DNA from: Niabella soli DSM 19437
GTDB taxonomy: Bacteria > Bacteroidota > Bacteroidia > Chitinophagales > Chitinophagaceae
Reading direction: 5' to 3'
Assembly (NCBI RefSeq): GCF_000243115.2
Contig: NZ_CP007035.1
Span: 1,178,001-1,242,000 of the forward strand
DNA: 64,000 nt
The position numbers and the translations under genes are program-made. Within the stretch, counting starts at the first letter, position 1, and each line of letters opens with the position of its first letter. Below the pieces are notes generated by a model that was not told where the DNA came from, ran no database searches, and saw only the letters and a program-made list of their open reading frames with translations. Below are positions 43,659-51,367 of the stretch, one piece after another.

Positions 43659-44210
43659 TTAAGATCGCCCCGGTTCATAGTAAAGTATTACGCTTCCGGA
43701 AGCAAAGGTTTTTGTCCTTACAAGTTTAAGAAGAATTTTTTCGTTTATATTTTTAAACAACGGCAAACCCTTTCCTGCAACAACAGGATGCACACAAAGC
43801 TGGTATTCATCTATTAAATTAAGTTTTGTTAAGGCTGCGATCAGCCCCGGGCTGCCCACTAAAATATTACCGCCGGTTTCCTGCTTAAGTGCTGCAATTT
43901 CATCTTCCAAAGTTCGCTTTGCGATCCTTGCAGTTGCCCAGTCCACCTCTTTCAGCGTATGGGAAAAAACAATTTTTGGGATTCGGTCAATGGCCACCGC
44001 AAATGCGTCCATCGCTTTATTACCTGTGGGATCTTTCAACACGGTTGGCCAGTATTCCATAAGCTGATAGGTGATCCTGCCGTACAAAATAACGCCGCCA
44101 TCATTTAAAAGATCGGCGTAATGCTGGTGCAGGGTTTCATCCGGGACGCCGGCCGTATGATCGCAAAAGCCGTCCACTGTCATATTGATTGCTGCAATTA
44201 CTTTTCGCAT
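43659..44210 (-). CDS. Dihydrofolate reductase family protein (RibD C-terminal type)
   Basis: A 183-residue reductase of the DHFR/RibD-C superfamily. RKVIAAINMTVDGFCDHT opens the fold, GGVILYGRITYQLMEYWP is the typical second motif, and GGNILVGSPGLIAALTKLNLIDEY with VHPVVAGKGLPLF the NADPH-binding half. These small proteins are often annotated as deaminase/reductase of unknown substrate, not true DHFR. I chose ATG 44210, 2 nt after the higA stop; a TTG three codons earlier would overlap higA. Confidence 0.86.
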   Translation of the reverse strand: MRKVIAAINMTVDGFCDHTAGVPDETLHQHYADLLNDGGVILYGRITYQLMEYWPTVLKDPTGNKAMDAFAVAIDRIPKIVFSHTLKEVDWATARIAKRTLEDEIAALKQETGGNILVGSPGLIAALTKLNLIDEYQLCVHPVVAGKGLPLFKNINEKILLKLVRTKTFASGSVILYYEPGRS

Positions 44211-44212
44211 GG

Positions 44213-44536
44213 TTAACAAGCTAAATTTTTATTATTCAACTCCACATTAAAATTCACTTTTGCGCCCAATGCGTCAAACACTTTTAAGATTGTTTCAAAT
44301 CTCGCGTTTTTTACGCTATTCTCAATTTTTGATATTTGGGCTTTTTGCACACCTACCAAATCGCCCAATTGTTCCTGCGTTAAATTTCGTTCTTTCCTGG
44401 CATGCTTAATGGCTTGTCCTAATAAGTCAATTCGCAACTCATTTTCAAACACCTCACGTTTTTCCGTTCCACGTTTGCCAATGTGCTTATCGATCATTGT
44501 ATCAAGGGAAACAGTTTTGAATCTATTGGTTGTCAT
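44213..44536 (-). CDS. higA: Antitoxin of HigBA type, XRE-family regulator
   Basis: A 107-residue DNA-binding antitoxin. The helix-turn-helix lies in AIKHARKERNLTQEQLGDLV and VQKAQISKIENSVKNARFETILKVFDALG. It lies 2 nt after the toxin gene; the toxin-first order is characteristic of higBA. It would bind the toxin and repress the operon through the inverted repeat at 44912-44927. The pair is AT-richer than its neighbours, consistent with mobility, though I did not compute this. Confidence 0.9.
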   Translation of the reverse strand: MTTNRFKTVSLDTMIDKHIGKRGTEKREVFENELRIDLLGQAIKHARKERNLTQEQLGDLVGVQKAQISKIENSVKNARFETILKVFDALGAKVNFNVELNNKNLAC

Positions 44537-44538
44537 AA

Positions 44539-44886
44539 TTATTTATTTTTAATCTTATTGATTAAATATTGTTTTCTAATTTCTTCTGCCCGCTTTATTT
44601 CTTTAGCCGGCGTTTTTTGCGTCTTTTTCAAAATCCCATGTGTCGCTACAATCAAAGCTGGTTTTTCGTAGGTCGTATCCCAAAAAGAAAAAAGTCGGTA
44701 CGCTTTACTGTTGTACAAGGTTCTGAACTCCCAAATAAAGTCATTAAGTTTTTTAAAAAGTTCGTTATCATTCACAAACTGAGCTTTTCTAATGTTATAA
44801 TAAATTTTCTCTCTGGTTTTCTCGTCGAGAACTTCTAAAAACTCAACAGCTTCAGGTAATAATTCGATTTCAAAGGTTGGCTTCAT
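44539..44886 (-). CDS. higB: Toxin of HigB/RelE-ParE type
   Basis: A 115-residue RelE/ParE-superfamily toxin, in this family a ribosome-dependent mRNA endonuclease. ELLPEAVEFLEVLDEKTREKI, IWEFRTLYNSKAYRLFSFWD and IVATHGILKKTQKTPAKEIKRAEE match the Gp49/HigB-like pattern with the basic catalytic residues in the last two stretches. It is the promoter-proximal gene of the pair. It starts at ATG 14 nt after the -7 element. Confidence 0.9.
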   Translation of the reverse strand: MKPTFEIELLPEAVEFLEVLDEKTREKIYYNIRKAQFVNDNELFKKLNDFIWEFRTLYNSKAYRLFSFWDTTYEKPALIVATHGILKKTQKTPAKEIKRAEEIRKQYLINKIKNK

Positions 44887-44899
44887 CCGTAATTTTCAC

Positions 44900-44930
44900 C
44901 AAAGATACATATTTCCCAATCGGGAAACAA
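44900..44930 (-). promoter_or_regulatory. higBA promoter with operator in the spacer
   Basis: On the minus strand a -33 TTG (44930-44928) and -7 TATCTTTG (44907-44900, exact TAnnTTTG) are separated by 20 bp. The spacer contains the inverted repeat TTTCCC-N4-GGGAAA (44912-44927), a natural HigA operator position that would block polymerase. The message would start about 7 nt before the higB ATG. Confidence 0.65.
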
Positions 44931-45057
44931 TTATTTTATAAAAATCCTTTTGTTTTACGAATGAATTACAAATCAGCTACTAATATTATCAGTCTATTTA
45001 AAAATAGGGCTTACACTGGTCAAATGTTTTCCTAAAAGAAAAGCTTATTTTGAGAAA

Positions 45058-45426
45058 CTACCCAACAAATGTTCGTTCCAGCTCCACGCCCACCCTGCCT
45101 GAAAAATTCTCTATTGGCACCGTAAGTTTATACAGGCTCATCCGCAAATGTTTGATCTCTGGAAATTGGCTTTTCAATAGTTCCGCCAGCTCGGTCAAAA
45201 AGGTTTCCAGCAGCTCCCGCGGTTGCTGCATTTCTGTTTTTATCATATCGTAAATTGTCGCATAATTGAGCGTATCATGAATATGGGAAATGATACCTGC
45301 TGCTGCCGCAAAAGAAACAGCCAGGTTCATTTCAAATTCATTGCCGGCTTTTTTTTCCCCGGCATACAGGCCATGATAGGCAAAAAAGCGCAATTGCTCT
45401 AAACGGATGGTGATCAACTGAGACAT
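45058..45426 (-). CDS. folB: Dihydroneopterin aldolase
   Basis: Converts dihydroneopterin to hydroxymethyl-dihydropterin in folate synthesis. The 122-residue protein has LEQLRFFAYHGLYAGEKKAGNEFE with the family's YHG motif, TLNYATIYDMIK and LLETFLTELAELL with the substrate Glu, and the C-terminal KLTVPIE. All expected regions are present. It starts at ATG, alone. Confidence 0.92.
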   Translation of the reverse strand: MSQLITIRLEQLRFFAYHGLYAGEKKAGNEFEMNLAVSFAAAAGIISHIHDTLNYATIYDMIKTEMQQPRELLETFLTELAELLKSQFPEIKHLRMSLYKLTVPIENFSGRVGVELERTFVG

Positions 45427-45500
45427 TGTTATTTGCTTTTCAAGTGTAAAATTATATAAATTAAATTGCTGAGCAGGCTAAAGCAGGGCTCCAAATGATT

Positions 45501-45566
45501 AGCCGGGAAGTCGGAAAGACGGGAAGTTTTTTCATTTCTTACCTACCGTCTTTCCACCCTCCCGGC
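45501..45566. repeat. GGGAAG-type dispersed repeat, copy C
   Basis: The left part (45501-45526) begins AGCCGGGAAGTCGGAAAGAC and ends GGGAAG; the right part (45546-45566) begins CCGTCTTTCC and ends CCCGGC. Directly followed by two further palindromes. Confidence 0.78.
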
Positions 45567-45572
45567 CCAGCT

Positions 45573-45620
45573 CTGCGAAACTTATAGTTTCGCAGCATCT
45601 TTCTGTCGCCTCCGGCGACA
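45573..45620. repeat. Two adjacent perfect palindromes
   Basis: CTGCGAAACT (45573-45582) pairs with AGTTTCGCAG (45586-45595) around TAT, and TGTCGCC (45604-45610) pairs with GGCGACA (45614-45620) around TCC. They lie between trxB and the GGGAAG repeat. Neither has a T-run on the minus strand, so terminator function for trxB is doubtful. Confidence 0.7.
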
Positions 45621-45635
45621 TTATCAATATTATTA

Positions 45636-46586
45636 CTAATGTATCCCTTTTTCGCCTAAATAACGTTCCGTATCCAGGGCCGCCATACAGCCACTTCCGG
45701 CAGCGGTTACCGCCTGGCGATAGATCTTATCCTGCACATCGCCTGCTGCGAAAACGCCTTCAACATTGGTTTTGGACGTACCCGGGATGGTTTTTATATA
45801 GCCTGCTTCATCCATATCCAGGAACGCTTTAAAAATAGCGGAGTTGGGCTCATGACCGATCGCCACAAAAAATCCATTGACCGCGATCTCCTGGGTTGCA
45901 CCGGTTTTATTATTTTTTACCCGTACCCCCGTAACCGTTTTATCCCCTAATACTTCTTCGGTTTCGGTATTAAAATACACTTTGATGTTCGGCGTGCTCA
46001 ACACCCGATCCTGCATTACCTTACTGGCGCGCATGGCTTCCTTTCGCACCAGCATATGAACGGTAGTGCACAATTTGGAAAGATACAGTGCTTCTTCCGC
46101 CGCAGTGTCTCCCGCCCCTACAATGGCCACTTCTTTTCCTCTGAAAAAGAAGCCATCACACACGGCGCAGGCGCTTACGCCAAACCCATTCAGGCGTTCT
46201 TCACTGGACAAACCCAGCCATTTGGCAGAGGCGCCGGTGGAAATGATCACAGCATCCGCTTCGATCAGTTTTTCATCATCAATCCATACCTTATGAGGCA
46301 GACTGGAAAAATCAACTTTTGTGGCAATGCCAAACCGGATATCGGCGCCCATTCTCTTGGCCTGTTTTTCAAAATCGATCATCATTTCAGGGCCCTGTAC
46401 CCCGTCCGGATACCCCGGATAATTCTCCACTTCAGTTGTGATAGTCAATTGACCGCCCGGCTGAATACCCTGGTATAAAACAGGGTTAAGGTTGGCACGT
46501 GACGCATAAACTGCCGCGGTATAACCCGCCGGCCCCGAGCCTATAATTAAACACTTTACTCTTTCTGCTGCAATACCTTCAGTCAT
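45636..46586 (-). CDS. trxB: Thioredoxin-disulfide reductase
   Basis: A 316-residue flavoenzyme that reduces thioredoxin with NADPH. GSGPAGY (16-22) binds FAD, the redox disulfide is Cys140/Cys143 in SACAVCDG, VAIVGAGDTAAEEALYLS binds NADPH, and VFAAGDVQDK closes the FAD site. I chose ATG 46586 because the -7 element TATTTTTG at 46608-46615 overlaps the longer start. Single gene. Confidence 0.95.
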   Translation of the reverse strand: MTEGIAAERVKCLIIGSGPAGYTAAVYASRANLNPVLYQGIQPGGQLTITTEVENYPGYPDGVQGPEMMIDFEKQAKRMGADIRFGIATKVDFSSLPHKVWIDDEKLIEADAVIISTGASAKWLGLSSEERLNGFGVSACAVCDGFFFRGKEVAIVGAGDTAAEEALYLSKLCTTVHMLVRKEAMRASKVMQDRVLSTPNIKVYFNTETEEVLGDKTVTGVRVKNNKTGATQEIAVNGFFVAIGHEPNSAIFKAFLDMDEAGYIKTIPGTSKTNVEGVFAAGDVQDKIYRQAVTAAGSGCMAALDTERYLGEKGIH

Positions 46587-46607
46587 AGATTTAATTTGAA
46601 TAATATA

Positions 46608-46615
46608 CAAAAATA
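46608..46615 (-). promoter_or_regulatory. Promoter -7 element of trxB
   Basis: The minus strand reads TATTTTTG, an exact TAnnTTTG match 21 nt ahead of the chosen ATG. No -33 box is obvious. Confidence 0.45.
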
Positions 46616-46673
46616 AAGGGAAAAGGTTTACCGGAGGAAAAGCTTCCCCACATTACAGGCAGTGGATTGTGAA

Positions 46674-47537
46674 TTACTTGTCCTGCATTATTTTCGCCTG
46701 GTACGATTTATACAAATCGGCAAGGGCAGCGTCATAGTCCTTTCTGTCGGCAAACGCGCCGGGATTATATTTGCTATGGAGCGGATGTTTTTGCTGCAGA
46801 TCGAATTGACTGGCATGTGCGGCCACCCACAGGTCAAAGGACAGCCTCTTCATTGCTGAAAAAGTATAGGCATAGTCGGACGCGATTCCCGGATACCCTG
46901 CCACCTCTGAAAATTTCCGGTCAACTATGATAGTAGGCATATTCGCCAGCAATACGCGATAGGTTTTGTTGTTGTCTTTTACATCCAGCATAAAACTACA
47001 GGACCCCATAGTATGACCGGGATGATGTAATAACTTTAAATGCGTTCCGCCCAGGGATACCGTATCCCCATCTTTCAGCAAACGGTCTGCTTTTACAGGA
47101 GCAAAAGTCGTCCCATATTTCCCCATTTCATAGTCCGACGCACCGCCGGAGGCCAGTACCGCCGCATCTTTTGCATCCACCATCATCAGAGCACCGGTTT
47201 GTTTTTTAATGGCTGCCATGGCACCTACATGATCATAATGAACCTGGTTGGTCAGGAGTATTTTGATATTTGTAAATTTAAAGCCCAGGGCTTCAATATT
47301 GGCTTTTATTAAAGGCAATGAGGCCGCAAGGCCTGTATTAACCAGTATATTCCCGTCGGGCGTTGTAACCAGGTAGCAGGCCAGTTCCTTTGTGCCCACA
47401 TAATACAGGTTCCCAACGATCCGGAATGGAGCAAAGGGCTCCGACCATTCCGCAAGCGCCTTGGGTTCCACAACCTTTTGCCCGATAGCCGGCGAACAGA
47501 CCAGGCTACAAATAAAGATGAACGACGCTATCCTCAT
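46674..47537 (-). CDS. Subclass B3 metallo-beta-lactamase (GOB-like)
   Basis: A 287-residue periplasmic zinc hydrolase expected to open beta-lactams including carbapenems. The signal peptide is residues 1-19 (ends SPAIG). The zinc-1 motif reads QVHYDH (98-103): Gln replaces the usual His at standard position 116, as in GOB enzymes. His175 in HHPGHTMG and His241 in AAHASQFDLQQK complete the B3 site, and Met in ANMPT occupies the standard 221 position, also as in GOB. I chose ATG 47537 for its clean signal peptide; ATG 47579 is possible. It follows tex by 54 nt and may be read from the tex transcript. Activity on antibiotics is not proven. Confidence 0.88.
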   Translation of the reverse strand: MRIASFIFICSLVCSPAIGQKVVEPKALAEWSEPFAPFRIVGNLYYVGTKELACYLVTTPDGNILVNTGLAASLPLIKANIEALGFKFTNIKILLTNQVHYDHVGAMAAIKKQTGALMMVDAKDAAVLASGGASDYEMGKYGTTFAPVKADRLLKDGDTVSLGGTHLKLLHHPGHTMGSCSFMLDVKDNNKTYRVLLANMPTIIVDRKFSEVAGYPGIASDYAYTFSAMKRLSFDLWVAAHASQFDLQQKHPLHSKYNPGAFADRKDYDAALADLYKSYQAKIMQDK

Positions 47538-47591
47538 ATGAACGTTTATTGCTTTAGTCAGAAACAATTTGAGCTGCATAAAAACATTTTC

Positions 47592-49856
47592 TTAAGAATC
47601 TGCAAACTTTTTCCGGAGCGCATCCAGGCTCGACTGGAAGTTGTTTTTCGGATTATTTTGATTATTTTTTGCCGGCTGCTGGCGATTATTGCTTCCTGCT
47701 GGTCTTGACGGGGTTGCAGTTGCCGCAGCATCTTTCATACTCAGCGATATCCGCTTCCGCGCCACATCCACTTCCAGAACGGTTACCTCCACTTTCTGGT
47801 TCAGCTTCACCACCTCATTAGGATCGCTGACATAACGGTTCGACAAATGCGATACATGCACCAGGCCATCCTGCTTTACGCCTATATCTACAAAAGCGCC
47901 AAAGTTGGTAATATTCGTTACAATACCAGGCACCTTCATTCCTGCTTTCAGATCACTTACTGTAGCTAACCCCTCTGCAAAGCGGAATTCTTCAATGGCC
48001 GCCCGTGGATCGCGTCCGGGTTTTTCCAATTCTTTCAAAATATCTTCAATGGTGTATTGCCCCGCCGTTTCCGTTACAAAATCCCGGGCTTTAATTCCTT
48101 TTCTTAAATCCGCACTGGAAATCAGGTCGTTTACCGAACAATTTAAATTGCCGGCCATTGTTTCCACGATCGCATAACTTTCGGGGTGCACCGCTGAGTT
48201 GTCCAGTGGATTGACAGCATCCGGGATGCGCAAGAACCCGGCGCATTGCTCATAAGCCTTTGGCCCCAGCATGGACACTTTCAATAATTCTTCCCTGCTT
48301 TTAAACGCACCGTTTTTGGTACGATACTCCACAATATTTTTTGCGGTACTTGCCGTTAAACCCGAAACATACAGCAGCAAATGTTTGCTCGCTGTATTCA
48401 CATCTACTCCTACATAGTTTACACAACTTTGCACTACCTGGTCCAGGCTATCTTTTAACCGGTTCTGATTTACATCGTGCTGGTACTGACCTACGCCAAT
48501 GCTTTTGGCATCGATCTTTACCAGTTCACTCAGCGGATCCAGTAACCGGCGGCCGATGCTGATCGCCCCGCGCACGGTAACATCTTCGTCAGGAAATTCT
48601 TCGCGGGCCACTTCGCTGGCAGAATAAATAGAAGCGCCGCTTTCATTCACCATAAAAATAGAAACCGGTTTTCCGAAATCGATGCCACGCACCAGCTTTT
48701 CTGTTTCTTTACTCGCTGTGCCATTGCCGTACCCGATCGCGTCAATATTATAAGCAGCCACCATGCGTTTGATCGCCTGGGTGGCGCCCTGCCAGTCGTT
48801 CTGCGGCGGATGCGGGAATATGGTTTCGTATTTCATAAAAGTGCCGCTTTCATCTAAACAAACTACTTTACAACCGGTCCGGAACCCGGGATCAATGGCC
48901 AGGACTCTTTTATGGCCCAGTGGCGACGCCAGTAATAACTGTCGTAAATTTTCTGCAAACACTTTTATCGCCTCTTCATCGGCAGTTGTTTTGCTGTTCA
49001 TACGAAACTCCGTTTCAATAGCGGGCTTCAGCAAGCGGCCGTATGCATCTTCAATGGCCAACCCCACTTGTGCGGATGTTTCATTCGATGATTTAATAAA
49101 TTCATTTTTCAATTCACCAATTGCCGAATCTTTTTCAATGGCAATATCCATGATCAGATAGCCTTCCTTCTCCCCACGGCGGATCGCCAGGATGCGATGC
49201 GAAGGACATTTGGATAAGGGCTCTTTAAATTCAAAATAATCGCGGTATTTCTGTGCTTCTTCTTCCTCTTTTTTTGTGGTCAACACCCGTGAAGCCACTG
49301 ATGCAGATTCAGCAAACAGTGAACGCACTAATGTTCGGGCAGATTCGCTTTCTGCGATCCGTTCCGCCACAATATCCCGCGCGCCCTGCAATGCATCCGC
49401 TTCATCTTTCACCTGTTCATTAATATATTTCGCCGCTTCACCGGATACATTTGCTGCGCCCTGCGCAAATAAAATATCCGCCAAGGGTTCCAGGCCTTTT
49501 TCAATAGCCACAGAAGCTCTTGTTTTGCGTTTGGGTTTGTAGGGTAAATAGATATCTTCTAATTCGGTTGCACTAATGCAGTCCTCAATCCGTTTTTTTA
49601 ATTCCGGGGTTAATTTGCCGGCCGCTTCAATAGTCTTCAAAACGGTTTCTTTCCGTTTCTCCAGCTCGTCATAATATTTTATTTTATCGATCACCGATGC
49701 TACCTGTACCTCATCCATATTACCGGTTGCCTCTTTACGATAGCGGCTGATAAAGGGTATGGTAGCGCCTTCGGCATGTAACTGGTCCACATTACCTACC
49801 TGCTTCACCGCCAGGCTCAGATCTGCAGCAATTTGATGTATATATTTAGTATCCAT
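47592..49856 (-). CDS. tex: Tex family RNA-binding protein with S1 domain
   Basis: A 754-residue cytoplasmic nucleic-acid-binding protein of the Tex (transcription accessory) family. The helical N-terminus (FISRYRKEATGNMDEVQV), the YqgF-like RNase H fold (RVLAIDPGFRTGCKVVCLD), the helix-hairpin-helix region (ASKHLLLYVSGLTASTAKNI) and a C-terminal S1 domain from about residue 638 (VPGIVTNITNFGAFVDIGVK) are in the usual order. A Pro/Gln/Asn-rich linker ends the protein. It starts at ATG with a good promoter. Exact role is unsettled in the family. Confidence 0.95.
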   Translation of the reverse strand: MDTKYIHQIAADLSLAVKQVGNVDQLHAEGATIPFISRYRKEATGNMDEVQVASVIDKIKYYDELEKRKETVLKTIEAAGKLTPELKKRIEDCISATELEDIYLPYKPKRKTRASVAIEKGLEPLADILFAQGAANVSGEAAKYINEQVKDEADALQGARDIVAERIAESESARTLVRSLFAESASVASRVLTTKKEEEEAQKYRDYFEFKEPLSKCPSHRILAIRRGEKEGYLIMDIAIEKDSAIGELKNEFIKSSNETSAQVGLAIEDAYGRLLKPAIETEFRMNSKTTADEEAIKVFAENLRQLLLASPLGHKRVLAIDPGFRTGCKVVCLDESGTFMKYETIFPHPPQNDWQGATQAIKRMVAAYNIDAIGYGNGTASKETEKLVRGIDFGKPVSIFMVNESGASIYSASEVAREEFPDEDVTVRGAISIGRRLLDPLSELVKIDAKSIGVGQYQHDVNQNRLKDSLDQVVQSCVNYVGVDVNTASKHLLLYVSGLTASTAKNIVEYRTKNGAFKSREELLKVSMLGPKAYEQCAGFLRIPDAVNPLDNSAVHPESYAIVETMAGNLNCSVNDLISSADLRKGIKARDFVTETAGQYTIEDILKELEKPGRDPRAAIEEFRFAEGLATVSDLKAGMKVPGIVTNITNFGAFVDIGVKQDGLVHVSHLSNRYVSDPNEVVKLNQKVEVTVLEVDVARKRISLSMKDAAATATPSRPAGSNNRQQPAKNNQNNPKNNFQSSLDALRKKFADS

Positions 49857-49876
49857 TTTTTAAAATAATTGGGTTG

Positions 49877-49907
49877 CAAATGTAAGTGGTGCAACTTAAG
49901 AAACAAA
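49877..49907 (-). promoter_or_regulatory. Promoter of tex with both boxes
   Basis: On the minus strand -33 TTTG (49907-49904) and -7 TACATTTG (49884-49877) are separated by 19 bp, an exact match to the Bacteroidota sigma-ABfr consensus. The 5' leader would be about 15 nt. Confidence 0.65.
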
Positions 49908-49911
49908 GCAC

Positions 49912-49947
49912 TGTGCATAAGATGCGTTTTTGTTAATTTTATGCACA
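49912..49947 (+). promoter_or_regulatory. Inverted repeat before the HMA-AraC regulator
   Basis: TGTGCATAA (49912-49920) and TTATGCACA (49939-49947) are perfect 9-bp inverted repeats 18 nt apart, ending 3 nt before the regulator's ATG and beginning just beyond the tex -33 box. Position suggests an operator for autoregulation, possibly also affecting tex. Not found in front of copA. Confidence 0.5.
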
Positions 49948-49950
49948 ATA

Positions 49951-50511
49951 ATGAAACTTTATATAAAAAACATGGTCTGCGACCGCTGTAAAATGGCGGT
50001 AAATACTGCGCTGACGCATTTACACATCCCGGTAAAAAACGTTGACCTGGGAGAGGTTACGCTCGAGCGTACGATTACCCCAGGAGAAAAACAGCAATTG
50101 GAAGAAGAGCTGAACCAACTGGGGTTTGAATTGATCGACGACAAAAAGAGCCGGCTGATCGAAACCATCAAAAAGGAAATTATCGCGCTGGTGCACCACC
50201 AGGACGGAGAACTGAAAGTGAACCTTTCGGATTATCTGTCCGAAAAATTACATCGCGATTATAACTACCTGTCGAATCTTTTTTCCGAGGTAGAAGGCAC
50301 TACTATTGAAAAATATTTTATCAACCAGAAAATTGAGCGGGTAAAGGAATTGCTGGTGTATGATGAATTATCCTTAAGCGAGATCGCCTACCAGTTGCAT
50401 TATTCCAGCGTGGCACATTTAAGCAACCAGTTTAAGAAGGTGACCGGTTTTACGCCAAGTCATTTCAAGAACATCCGCGAGGAAAAACGTAAGCCGCTGG
50501 ACAAAGTGTAA
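49951..50511 (+). CDS. AraC-family regulator with HMA-like metal-binding N-terminus
   Basis: A 186-residue regulator. Residues 1-65 read like a compact HMA (CopZ-type) domain: KLYIKNMVCDRCKMAV carries MxCxxC (Cys10, Cys13) followed by the beta-alpha-beta pattern to LNQLGFELID. Residues about 90-180 form the AraC DNA-binding domain with two helix-turn-helix units (ELSLSEIAYQLHYSSVAHLS, then QFKKVTGFTPSHFKNIR). With a CopA ATPase 1 kb away, a copper(I)-responsive activator is the natural inference. ATG 49951 is chosen; the frame opens seven codons earlier in the inverted repeat. Confidence 0.85.
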   Translation: MKLYIKNMVCDRCKMAVNTALTHLHIPVKNVDLGEVTLERTITPGEKQQLEEELNQLGFELIDDKKSRLIETIKKEIIALVHHQDGELKVNLSDYLSEKLHRDYNYLSNLFSEVEGTTIEKYFINQKIERVKELLVYDELSLSEIAYQLHYSSVAHLSNQFKKVTGFTPSHFKNIREEKRKPLDKV

Positions 50512-50517
50512 GGACCT

Positions 50518-50563
50518 GATACTCGATGCTTGATACTCGATCATCGATTCAGAAATCCAGAAA
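50518..50563. repeat. GATACTCGAT-type repeat
   Basis: GATACTCGATGCTTGATACT is followed by CGATCATCGATT and CCAGAAAC words, resembling 17090-17150. It fills the space between convergent genes. Confidence 0.55.
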
Positions 50564-51205
50564 CTAGGATCCAGCCTCCACTATCGAAAGTGCGCCACTG
50601 GGGCAGCGCGCTACCTGCTCTCTGATCCGATCAGCCGGAGCTCCATCCACATTGATCCATTTTTTTACTTTCGGGTCAAACACCTGGGGCAATTCTTTCC
50701 AGCAGCGGGTGGCATGGGCACAAAGTCCGGGCTTCCATACAACAGTTATGTCGTCATTCCGGTATAAAATCTTCTTCTCTTCGGGGCCGTCTTTTTTCAT
50801 AAAAGTGCGCACCCTGATATCGTTTTCAAGAATCTTTGAGATGGGACAAGCCTTGGCGATCTCCTGCAGCCGCACCTTTTGCTCATCCGGCACCGCTTCC
50901 GTAAAATAAAGATCCCGGTCAATTACCGTAACGATTTTTCCCTCTTTTATTTCCTGGTACAGGTTGGTATTTACTTTTATTTCAGTGATAGCCCAGCCTT
51001 TCCGTTCGATATACATTTTCAACGTAATCAACGTGCAGGATGCAAGGGAAGCCAGCAGTAAGGTAAACGGATCTGGTCCCAGGTCCCGGCCGCCTTTCGA
51101 TTCCGGCTCATCTGCAATAAAACTGCCATTGCGCCAGGTGATCGTACATTGATATTTTGCTGAGCCGATTCCGGCATTTACTGGTTTTTCAAGCTGATAT
51201 TTCAT
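50564..51205 (-). CDS. OsmC-family protein fused to a divergent Fe-S domain
   Basis: A 213-residue cytoplasmic fusion. Residues 1-140 are OsmC-like, with the reactive cysteines Cys57 (LLASLASCTLITLKMY) and Cys120 (IAKACPISK), which in this family reduce hydroperoxides. Residues about 147-213 match the Fer4_19 divergent 4Fe-4S type: LCAHATRCWKELPQVFD and RCPSGALSI with Cys162, Cys168 and Cys201. The gene is convergent with the HMA-AraC regulator and divergent from copA, suggesting a link between thiol/oxidative stress and metal handling; this is inference. It starts at ATG. Confidence 0.86.
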   Translation of the reverse strand: MKYQLEKPVNAGIGSAKYQCTITWRNGSFIADEPESKGGRDLGPDPFTLLLASLASCTLITLKMYIERKGWAITEIKVNTNLYQEIKEGKIVTVIDRDLYFTEAVPDEQKVRLQEIAKACPISKILENDIRVRTFMKKDGPEEKKILYRNDDITVVWKPGLCAHATRCWKELPQVFDPKVKKWINVDGAPADRIREQVARCPSGALSIVEAGS

Positions 51206-51367
51206 AATTTGTTTTATTAGTATACTTAGAAGAACGCTGAATGCTTAACGCGCAAGGCAGATCGCTTGTTTTGCAGTATAATTCCCAACGCGCTACTTCC
51301 TATTCACTTTTCACCATTGACCATTTGCCGTTTTCCTTTTCCCAAAATTACGATTACTCTTGTTTTA

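Noticed and set aside
43659-44210. True dihydrofolate reductase (folA)
   Set aside because: The sequence matches the RibD C-terminal reductase group, not FolA, despite folB lying nearby.
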